DNA of 64,000 nucleotides from Patiria miniata (taxonomy: Eukaryota; Echinodermata; Asteroidea; Valvatida; Asterinidae), in NCBI RefSeq assembly GCF_015706575.1, contig NW_024037062.1, forward strand, positions 4,832,811 through 4,896,810, in the 5' to 3' direction. A program made the position numbers and the translations under genes. The notes below the pieces were generated by a model. The model saw only the letters and a program-made list of their open reading frames with translations. It was not told the DNA's origin and did not search any database. Positions 55,882 through 64,000 of this stretch are shown piece by piece. The stretch's first letter is position 1. Each line of letters begins with the position of its first letter.

Positions 55882-56399
55882 CAACCTCGTCCCCAGTGCT
55901 TACTTTATTTCCAACCTAAATGGTAAACCCTGGATAGGAAACTTTCTTCCTGCATCCTGATTCGATACGGCAATTGGCTAGTAGTGGATTTTTGTCGTGT
56001 ACTTGGTGTTGTTATTCACAACGTGCAGTACGTGTTTTCGCGTTTATTTGTCCACGCCTTCTAGAAAATACTCATTTCCTTCCCAATTTGTTCATATTAA
56101 TATGAAATGTGATACTGATACTGTCTACATGTTGTCTCGGTAAGATCGTAACAATTTAATTAAATAAATCGTGTTTTTCGTAACTCACGCCATGCTCGCG
56201 CTGCGACGAATTGACTCTGCTTTTTTACCCCAGACACCGCATACAAAAACAAACGCAAATGTAACGCACAAGCAGGCACCAGACTATTCCTCATTTGCAT
56301 ACGTGTTCAAAAATCTTGCACATGCAAATGATCCAATACCAGGGTGAGAAAGCAGGTAGTGATAGGCACGTACTGCTCGACACCCTGGGGTCGAGGTTG
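55882..56399. mobile_element. CAACCTCG-family MITE, 518-bp copy with 9-bp target duplication
   Basis: Ends CAACCTCGTCCCCAG and CTGGGGTCGAGGTTG are flanked by GGACAATAT on both sides (55873-55881 and 56400-56408). The 9-bp duplication is perfect. The interior has no transposase. Mutator-like or Merlin elements make duplications of this size. Confidence 0.85.
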
Positions 56400-56576
56400 G
56401 GACAATATATGCCAAGGCCACGTTTGTCCGAACCCTGTCTAGTTGACAGTGGTTGACTACGCTAGTCGACTATTTGGAACCAGCCTACTGGGGTTGGTTG
56501 CTTCGCTGGTAACCAATAGCCGCGCGCATTCATAACGCTAGCAGAGAGCCAGGATCCAGAAGTTTTGCGATGATAT

Positions 56577-56718
56577 CCGGCTCGTTAGTAAAAACGTCAT
56601 ACACGCGCACGCACCACTGATTACTAGCGCCCATTGGCTGCAAACGCTCGAACTGCGTTAACTTCCGGTTCCAAACGGTGCTGAAAGTGCTGGAGGTGAC
56701 GTCACACTAACGAACCGG
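56577..56718 (-). mobile_element. Second copy of the CCGGTTCGTTAGT MITE
   Basis: On the minus strand it matches 55308-55446 along its whole length (TGACGTCACCTCCAGCACTT, AACCGGAAGTTAACGCAG, TTTGCAGCCAATGGGC). ATAT flanks both sides. TGACGTCA lies at 56697-56704. Confidence 0.88.
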
Positions 56719-57474
56719 ATATTGACCAGCGTTTGACTAGAGACGTTCGCACGTTGCTATCAGTGCGCAGGCGTAAGGTACGTCACAAATCAATCACTAG
56801 TCGACTAATGGTCCTTACCCGAACTTGGCCTATGAGCTCCGTGCGCTACCAAAAGAGGGCGCCCTTTTACCTAGCAACGACGTCCCATGGGCAGTACATT
56901 TCGCTGGTTGACGCGCGTACACCAGCCTGGGGATTTGTTCTATGTACACACGCAGTTGCCGCGCACCCCCAACTGTACTTCCTTTGCCGGTGAGGGGGTA
57001 CTTGTGAACGGAGCGGATAGGTGGCGCGCGCTATTCGTTCTCTTGTGTCTAAATGTTATATGCCGCCATAAAAATACGGAGCTAGCTAGAGAGACAGCTG
57101 GACAACGATTTTGCTAACTGAATAAATTGGGGTGGGAGTGGATGAATGGGGGGGGGGGGGGGTCATGCCTGCCACGCCTACCATGGGTTGACACTGGAAG
57201 TGAGAGGACAAAGCGATGGCAATGCCAACCCAGCATTCGGCAGAGTTAAACAAAAATATACGGTCTGAGCATTTTGAAAAAATAAGGGAGGTGTTTTTTG
57301 CCCCCTCAAGATGGCAAATTTTCCAAGATGGTAAATTTTCCAAGATGGTGGATGGATTCTTCCATTTTCTAAACTCTTGCTGATTCAAAATTATGTCCAA
57401 AAGAAGCCGTAGCCCGTTAACCCTTTCTTTATAGCTACAATTTTGTTTGAACAAATAAAAAGGCAACTAAGTAA
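56719..57474. other. Non-coding stretch with a G run
   Basis: A run of about 14 G lies near 57147-57161 and a short duplicate AATTTTCCAAGATGG at about 57312-57347. No gene recognised. Confidence 0.4.
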
Positions 57475-57729
57475 ATGTGATGCGATCAAGCTAAATGAGT
57501 CGTCTGTCGACCCGGGTCAAAAAAAAATTATTACAGATTTTAAAAGAGCACTATCTCGGCATTACTACTGTGAAAACCGCATGCTTATACCATTGTTAGT
57601 TCAAAAATTATAGAAGTCAGAACACCACGAGATGTGATGAAGTGATGTGATGAAGTGGCCCTATTTTGGCCTGTACCTCCAAATGGAAATTCCCGACAAA
57701 CGACTCATGTAGCTTGATCCCATCACATA
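57475..57729. mobile_element. 255-bp MITE with 37-bp inverted ends
   Basis: ATGTGATGCGATCAAGCTAA followed by ATGAGTCGTCTGTCG at the left is inverted at 57691-57729. The interior has GATGTGATGAAGT duplications and no coding capacity. Confidence 0.78.
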
Positions 57730-57807
57730 TTAGCCTTGTTCAATGCGGTCTCTCGGCTTTTTGTCGAAGGGAGATAATCGGGCCCTAGCACCCACAATCA
57801 ACGCGGT

Positions 57808-57862
57808 TACGTGCGTGTACCACCGACCCTTGTCCGTGCGTGTACCACCGACCCTTGTCCGT
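57808..57862 (+). repeat. 27-bp direct duplication
   Basis: GTGCGTGTACCACCGACCCT and the following TGTCC occur twice back to back. Confidence 0.85.
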
Positions 57863-58019
57863 ACGAACGGTTCGGTACTAACACAACCAGCAAACACACA
57901 CACGTGAGTACGGACTGTACGCATGGTGTAATAAGGCAGTAAATGTAGGCCTACTATGTTCTGCGTGTGGGTGTACGTACGTACGTGTGGGGGATATACG
58001 CGCCGCGTGGCCTGTTACG

Positions 58020-58140
58020 CGGACTAGCTCATGCATGTACATGTACATGTACTTGTACATGTACATGTACTGTGTGTGCATGGCTGTTGTACGAGTACGT
58101 GTGTGATGTACGTGCGTACGTACATGTACATGTACAAGCA
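58020..58140. repeat. ACATGT/GTACATGTAC microsatellite
   Basis: Alternating, self-complementary (ATGTAC)n stretches at 58032-58070 and 58108-58135. Confidence 0.85.
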
Positions 58141-58685
58141 TAGCCTTGCTGTATGGTACAAGTTACTTTCTCACTAGCAGAGTACGGGCATCGATATGTG
58201 CACGCAATTATGCCTTGCCAAGTTGATTAGGGATTTTGTTATCGGCGATTTTTTTTTTATCGGCGAATCGATAAGCCCGCAACGCCTTGGTCAAGGCTAA
58301 TCACATATAGGCCTATATTGACAAAATGTAATGTTTGCAAAATATATTGCGAATCATGAATTAAAAGGAAAAAAAGGAGGCGAGGCGGGTGGGAAAAAAG
58401 AAGTGGACTGGGACGAGAAAGTGGTTTATTTTTTAAAGTTTTTTTTAACTTGGCCTTATTTGTAAAACTAAAGCAATAGGCCTATATTGTATAGTGTGAT
58501 GTGTCCAAAATAGGGGAAATTGAAATTGTATGTATGCTGTAGACCTACAGCCTAAAATTTTACTTCTATACTTCAATATTGAAATTTCTTACATTGAAAC
58601 AAAATTTACAAATTAGATTAAACTTCTTTATTTGATCCTAATCATAACAATATTAATTCAGATTTTCCCTCTTTTCTTTATGCAG
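58141..58685. other. Intron-like AT-rich sequence
   Basis: Two TAGGCCTA octamers (about 58309 and 58479). Ends in a polypyrimidine tract CCCTCTTTTCTTTATGCAG that serves the next exon. Confidence 0.4.
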
Positions 58686-58778
58686 CTGTAATGATTACAT
58701 CACTAATAATGTCATCGTGTTTGGCGGCATCTTCCTGTCCTGATGGTTATCGAAAAGATGAAACTGGACATTGTCAAG
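58686..58778 (+). CDS. Exon of a probable secreted EGF-type host protein
   Basis: A strong acceptor (TTTTCCCTCTTTTCTTTATGCAG ends at 58685) and a donor CAAG|GTAGTT (58779) bound 93 bases, exactly 31 codons, with phase-1 junctions on both sides. The frame reads VMITSLIMSSCLAASS and then CPDGYRKDETGHCQ. The second half fits the end of an EGF-like or hemicentin/fibulin-type module, whose exons typically have phase-1 borders. The hydrophobic MITSLIMSSCLA could be a signal peptide if this is the first coding exon, or a linker if not. No neighbouring exon was identified; a SINE follows 80 bases downstream. Function is inferred from this short stretch only. Confidence 0.45.
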
Positions 58779-58857
58779 GTAGTTCACACTGTAATTATAT
58801 AATTAACAATCTCAATCAAGAAGGCCTATGAATGCATATTACAAGACGAACCACTTT

Positions 58858-59167
58858 AAGGTGGAGCGCTGTGGTCCAATGGTTACGGTGTTCGACTCGT
58901 GTCGTGGTACGTGCGGGTTCGAACCCTGATGGGAACATGCATACGGTGCTTGTGTTCTTGGGCAAGACACTTTACTACAATTGCCTCTCTCCACCCAGGA
59001 GTATAAATGGGTACCTGTGAAGGTAGAGACCAGAATATGCCCCGAGTGATGATATCGAGCTGCTGCAAAAACTGGTCTCATGGCCTGATGAACAGGGGTA
59101 ATAATTGTGAAGCGCTTTGAGACCTTTGGTAAAAAGCGCTATATAAGCACCACATTGTTATTATTAT
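58858..59167 (+). mobile_element. tRNA-derived SINE with L2-type tail
   Basis: Box A TGGTCCAATGG (58872-58882) and a perfect box B GGGTTCGAACCC (58915-58926) form the tRNA head. The body includes GGGCAAGACACTTTACTACA and CCAGGAGTATAAATGGGTAC, phrases shared by many deuterostome SINEs. The tail TGAAGCGCTTTGAGACCTT, then AAAAGCGCTATATAAGC and (TTA)n, resembles L2-clade LINE 3' ends, whose machinery probably mobilised it. This is the best-preserved SINE in the window. Confidence 0.88.
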
Positions 59168-59699
59168 ACTTATATAATTATTTTTATTATTAAGTTGATT
59201 GAGGGTGCCCTTTTAGATGTGACACACGTTTTAAATTTGCTCCGTCATCCGAGTCGGTTTATCATCGAAATTTCTATCTTGTTCAAATGTTTGATCTGCA
59301 CTTTAGTGAGTTTCCAACTGACTGCTGAATCCACTGATATTTTTATTTCATTATTATATGCCGACGAGAAAGGATAAAAAAATCTGTCACGGATACAGCA
59401 TGGTTCCCGCCATGGCCTTGCCCGCGGGTGCGCTAGATACAAACAAGCCAAGGCACCAGCGATACTGGTCCTCTGTGTGATGATGGCTGCCATGTTGAAT
59501 GACTTGAAATCCGATCTCAATATCAAATTGGATCGGGTTATTCTCAATCAACAAAAAGCTACTGACAGATTGTTCATATAGTGCATCTGCATCTGCATCA
59601 ATACTGCTCAACACTCCTTGTTGCATTGCAGTTGGAGTAAACCGAGCAGGGTTGTGAGTGCGCATGCATGTTTCTAGTTTCTTAAGTGCTTTTACAGTT
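59168..59699. other. Spacer, possibly LINE 3' sequence
   Basis: The minus-strand continuation of the next LINE may extend into 59640-59699 (TTVKALKKLET-like). Otherwise nothing recognised. Confidence 0.35.
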
Positions 59700-60371
59700 G
59701 TTGCTTGAAGGGTAGTTTGTCAGTGATCGATGTAATATTCACAGGTAATTGATTCCACTCGGTTTAATACAGTCCTTGGAAAAAAAGGAGTATTTATAAC
59801 AGTCCTTTCTTGCTTGTAGTCTGAGGAAGGTGTTAGCGTTTGAGAATCTAGATTAGCGTGTGGTCGGGCGTAAGATGGTTCTTGCCGGGATGGCCAGGTG
59901 ACCGTGTAATCCATTGTTGAAGACGTTGAGGCGGTGCTCCTTTCTTCTCAATGAGAGAGTATCCCATTTCAGTGCTGAGATCATAGCAGATGGGCTGCTC
60001 TTGTAGTCGTAGTCTCTGAACACAAATCTTGCTCCTCTACGTTGGACAGCTTCAATCTGCGTTATCTGATCTTGTGTATATGGATCCCAAGCAGCCGAGC
60101 TGTACTCTAAGTGAGGTCTAACAAATGTGGTATAAGCCTTGGTCTTGGTTCTTTTTGAACAGATGGAGATGTTGCGACGTAGAAAACCTAGGCTGCGGTT
60201 TGCAGTGGAAGTGATCTTGTTGATGTGTTGATTCCATCTGAGGTTGCTTGTGATGTCAACGCCCAAGTATGTATGACTGTTGGTTTCCTGGAGGGTATGT
60301 TCTTGGAGTGAGTAACTTTCATGACGAAGCACTTCTCTGCGTTGAACTCCATTTGCCAGGTCTTTTCCCAT
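59700..60371 (-). mobile_element. LINE fragment: reverse transcriptase C-terminal part
   Basis: The minus strand from about 60330 encodes the post-palm region of a non-LTR reverse transcriptase: TYLGVDITSNLRWNQHI, ANRSLGFLRRNI, AYTTFVRPHLEYSSAAWDPY and QIEAVQRRGARFV, then the C-terminal SFFPRTV-like block (NTPFFPRTVLNRV) after a frame change near 59870. The catalytic palm is missing. The 5' edge near 60371 joins another LINE remnant in the opposite orientation. Confidence 0.85.
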
Positions 60372-60384
60372 TCTTTGAAGGTAT

Positions 60385-60853
60385 CAAAGAATACAGTGAA
60401 AAGCAGACGGAGATGGAAACGGCTTTGACTTTTACCAATGATGGTCGATCAGCTTCAGCAGGAAGTAGCAGAACAACAGGTACTGTAAACAAAATGGATC
60501 CTCTACTTGACCAAACATCCAAACGACTGGATGATCTAGAAAATAACATTCTACAGCAAGAAAGATATTCCAAAAATTTTAACCTGAGATTCCGTGGCAT
60601 TCCTGAGAAGGAGAATTTGAGTGAATCACCAGCACTCAGCAGATACCCTAGAGAAGATTGGGCAAATTCTCTGGGACTATTTTTAACTACCTGATGTGAA
60701 GATTGAGAATGCCCACTGAATTGGGTAGCGCACGTACTGCGCAGTTCAGCAAAGCCTTGCCATATTCTGGTCAAGTTTCTGTGCCGCTCTGAGAAGCAAG
60801 TTATATTGTCTGGTGCCGGTGCCAGGAAGGCGCTTCAGATGATGGATCTGTGA
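60385..60853 (+). mobile_element. LINE ORF1-like remnant (L1-type RNA-binding protein)
   Basis: The plus strand reads LDQTSKRLDDLENNILQQER then SKNFNLRFRGIPEKEN, a coiled coil followed by the start of the RNA-recognition domain of L1-type ORF1 proteins. The frame then shifts near 60630 (DTLEKIGQILWDYF), meets two stops around 60700-60735, and resumes as HILVKFLCRSEKQVILSGA (about 60761-60817) to TGA 60851-60853. It is clearly broken. It may belong to a different element from the adjacent minus-strand fragment. Confidence 0.7.
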
Positions 60854-61029
60854 ACTGGCTGAAAAGTGCTGAAGAAATGATGGTCACCGCTGCTCCAATG
60901 TGGACTAAAAGTTGCTGTCTTTGCCGCACATTTTTGGCAAAAATGCAGACATGCCTTGAAATGGCTGTCTACCCATTTGGATAGTGTTCTGTCGATTGAG
61001 ATGGACCAATGCAAGGGTAGACGGTGAAG

Positions 61030-61150
61030 TGTAGTTGAACAGCGCCCTCTGTTGTTGTATGTCTTAGTTCTTGCAACTGTATCACATGCGATGCTGAATA
61101 AAATTGTTACTCTCAAACCTTTGTCCATATTCCCACTCCCAAACATCACA
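61030..61150 (+). mobile_element. Probable 5' LTR of the Ty3/Gypsy-type element
   Basis: A candidate TG...CA segment starts near 61030 (TGTAGTTGAACAGCGCC) and ends AAACATCACA at about 61148-61150. An AATAAA lies at about 61096. It is followed by TTTTGGCGACGAGGAC, a phrase found just inside the 5' LTR of many invertebrate Ty3/Gypsy elements. The left edge is uncertain because the partner LTR is not in the window. Confidence 0.5.
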
Positions 61151-63955
61151 TTTTGGCGACGAGGACCTAACACAAAACTGATCCAGCAATCCATTGCACC
61201 AACTGGCATCAACGTGGTGAGTCTTACACTCGTTGAAAAAAACATTTCTTTTGGTGAAATAATCGGAAAGCAGAACTGTAAATCCATACTGTAACTGCAT
61301 GGTTAACGTGAACTCTGCTACACCAATGCTGTACAGAACATTGTCTCGACAGTTTTACAGTGCTCATTGAATATCGCTATCGTAAAGCATGGCACTGCTA
61401 CCTGTTTTTCCAAGATTTGACATTCATCAAGATGCTAATGCTGGTCCTCGCTGGAAGAAATGGCTTCAGAGATTTTAACGGCTAATGGTGGCCATGGACA
61501 TAAAAGATGACAATCGAAAACGTGCACTGCTGTTACACTATGCGGGCACAGATGTTAATGAAGTGTTTGAAACACTCAAGGATGTCGAAGATGATTACAA
61601 GTCAGCAACTGAACACCTGACAAAATACTTCAATCCTCGACACAACATAGCCTACGAGGTATATCAGTTCAGGCAGGCCAAACAGGGCAAAACTGAAACT
61701 CTAGATACGTACCATACTCGACAGCGTCAACTTGCACAGACGTGTGAATTCCAGGATGTCGACAAAGAAATATGTGCACAAATCATTCTCAGTTGTGTCA
61801 CTCACAACGCCTCCGAAGACGTGCACTGCGTGAACCTATGATGCTGGAAAACTTACTTTCCAGTGGTCGTGCCCTTGAGACAAGCGAATGAGAAGCTGAC
61901 GCTGTAGAAGCAGGGAGAGCTGAAATGACAAATGCCATCGCAATGTCTGATGATGGCAGAAGCAGACGTGACAAGGCATACACAAGCAGGTCCTTCAAGC
62001 ACCGCCCTCCCCGACAGCGAAACGCATCACAAAGCCGAGGCCGATCCAAGTCCAGGCACCGCCAACCACCACGCCAAAACTTACCACCACGCCCCAGCCA
62101 TACCTGTTACTTTTGTGGAGGAATCTACCCCCATACAGGAACCTGTCCAGCCAAAGGAAAAAAGTGCCGAAACTGTGGAAAAATTTGACACTTTGATTCT
62201 GTATGCTGGTCAGCATCAGCGAAAGTCAATGCCATAGAACAAGATGACTCTGACAATGTCTACATCTTCGCCAACCAACGTGGCAGCGCTTATGTCATTC
62301 ATGTTGCCAGTCTACCTACCTGCGAAATGACCATCGGCAACACTACCCTGACTGCCATGATAGATTCAGGAGCATCCGTCAATGTGTTAGACTCCAAATC
62401 CCTTGATCTCCTTCGAAGTAGTGGGCAGACACTCAAACACAAAAAGCTACTTCCAGAGTATTTGCCTACGGTACAAAAACACCCCTACCAGTGCTAGGTG
62501 TTATCGAAGCTGAAATCAGAGTCGGTCCCAACTCTTGCTCTACCGAGTTCCATATTGTCAACACACACAGTTGCAACCTGCTATCATTCGCAAAGTTCTG
62601 CGAAACAACTCGAGCTGATCTCCCTCAATGCAGACCATGTAACGTGCAACCTCTAACCAGATCAGCCACATACAGCAACCACCAACCGCCACTGCCATGA
62701 CACATGATCAGATAATGCAGACCCAAAGAAAATTGAGGCCCTCGTCAATGCAACACCCCCCAAGAATGCCAAAGAAGTCGAGTCTTTCCTCGGGCTAGCA
62801 TCATATGTCTCACGATTCATTCCCAACTACGCAACGATCACTAACCCCCTTCGCACCCTTACCCATCAAGATTCCAAGTGGAAGTGGGAAGAGGAAATCT
62901 CATCATTCAACGAACTGAAAAGTATCCTGACAAACAAGAATGTCATGGTGTACTTTGACCCTCGCAAACCGACAGACATCATCGTGGATGCAAGTCCAGT
63001 TGGACTAGGCGCAATGCTCTCACAAGACGGGAAGATCATCTCGTATGCCAGTCGTACACTGTCAGATGTAGAATCCAGATATTCCCAAACAGAGCGTGAG
63101 ATGCTAGGAGTGGTCTGGGCCGTCGAGCGTTTTCATCTCTACGTCTTTGGTGCCCATTTCCGCATAATCACAGACCACAAGCCTCTCCTTGGAATCTTCA
63201 AGAGCAGCATGCCAACCTCTGCAAGAATTGATCACCAGCGAATGCGTACAATGTTCTAGGACTGTGACATTGTGTACAAGCCGGGAAAAGATGATGAAAA
63301 CCCAGCCGACTTCATCAGTAGACACCCCGGAATCCAAATCTCCTAACAAGTCAGTAGCAGAAGACTACATAAACTACATCTGTAGCAATGCAGTTCCAAA
63401 AGCTCTAACTCTAGAGGACGTCCGTGCAGAAAAAGCAAAAGAGGGCATCATGCAGAAACTGATGACAACCATCCAATCTGGAAAGTCACACGATTGGGAT
63501 GATGTAGACATGCGTCCATACAAACCAGTTTGAAGCGAGCTTACAATCTGCAATGGTGTAATCCTGAGAGGAAACCGCTTAACGATTCCCACATCCCTGC
63601 AGCCCACCATTATCGAGAGCCTCATCAGAGAGAAGGTTTGGTTTCCAGGAATTGACAGAATGGTTGAGGACAAAGTGAAGCAATGCCTACCATGCCAAGC
63701 AGCTACAACAAATAGTGCAGAACGTCCTGAGCCACTGAAGATGACACTGTTACCTTCCGCTCCATAGAAAGAAGTTGCTGTCGATTTCACTGGCCCATAC
63801 GCATCCGGTGAGTACCTACTTGTTGTCGTTGAGGAGTATAGCAGATTCCCAGAAGTTAAGATAGTGAGCTCTACTTCAGCCAGAGCAACCATTCCTAAGT
63901 TGGATGCAATCTTTGCTCGGCAAGGAATTCCTGACATTGTCAAGACCAGAGTTGT
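61151..63955 (+). mobile_element. Ty3/Gypsy-type LTR retrotransposon fossil
   Basis: Parts are visible in the standard order on the plus strand: a Gag-type segment (about 61400-61840), nucleocapsid-like zinc knuckles (about 62095-62190), an aspartic protease region with a DSGA motif (about 62325-62430), reverse transcriptase/RNase H sequence (about 62720-63320, including FDPRKPTDIIVDASPVGLGA) and integrase (about 63560-63950, with HHCC-type and core sequence). The resemblance is to the Mag-like Ty3/Gypsy lineage of invertebrates (inference). The copy is broken, with several breaks, and not every expected pol part can be seen. The readable state of most parts suggests moderate age. The second LTR would lie beyond the window; the last 50 bases look unlike integrase and may belong to another insertion. 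Confidence 0.88.
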
Positions 63956-64000
63956 AACGAGTCACTGATTTTTGTGACTCAAGTCGAGTTGAGTCAGCTT

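Noticed and set aside
60319-60774. 151-codon minus-strand frame
   Set aside because: It is the antisense shadow of the LINE ORF1-like remnant and has no recognisable motif.

Overview
The window is eukaryotic nuclear DNA from an invertebrate, most likely a marine deuterostome (echinoderm first, hemichordate or lancelet as alternatives). The evidence is low gene density, spliced exons with consensus acceptors and donors, several non-LTR retrotransposon reverse transcriptases, tRNA-derived SINEs, many small inverted-repeat elements, and strong over-use of the palindromes TAGGCCTA and TACATGTA. The species call is inference. No bacterial operon, CRISPR array, rRNA gene or intact tRNA gene was seen.

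Layout. 1-3.3 kb is mostly featureless. 3.3-6.6 kb is a pile of tRNA-like pieces, foldback elements and CCCATATGGG tandem repeats. 6.6-9.85 kb holds exons of a Myb/SANT-like gene with a long 37-bp minisatellite in an intron. 10.1-14.5 kb carries a hAT-type miniature element with a perfect 8-bp duplication, a LINE endonuclease fragment and an L2/CR1-type LINE reverse transcriptase, bracketed by two inverted arrays of one 17-bp minisatellite. 15.8-19.1 kb is dense in miniature elements: a family with 9-bp target duplications, a Harbinger-like family, and a TIR element filled with 42-bp tandem repeats. 19-41 kb is mostly quiet, with scattered MITEs, SINE pieces and tandem duplications. 41.4-45.1 kb holds an AGTCCGAA repeat array, two hairpin elements and a second LINE reverse transcriptase. 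48.4-51.0 kb holds the clearest complete gene of the window, an uninterrupted 363-residue DDE transposase inside a transposon with perfect 46-bp ends, nested in an older TTAA element whose sister copies lie at 27 and 30 kb. 52-58 kb has more inverted-repeat elements, including a 1.27-kb palindrome with a MITE in one arm. At 58.7 kb is a short exon that looks like part of a secreted EGF-type host protein. 58.9-61 kb has a SINE and two LINE remnants in opposite orientation, and 61.0-64 kb is a broken Ty3/Gypsy-type LTR retrotransposon running to the window edge.

How the parts relate. The only host-type coding evidence is the Myb/SANT-like exons and the EGF-type exon. The rest is layered transposon history, and nested insertions (transposon into MITE, MITE into palindrome arm, minisatellite growth inside introns and TIR elements) let the order of events be read directly. 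No convincing new multi-gene system is present. The observations most worth a second look are the DD33E-spaced transposase with its subterminal motif repeats, the repeated occurrence of CREB-type TGACGTCA sites inside unrelated MITEs, the 42-bp array open on both strands, and the family with 9-bp target duplications.
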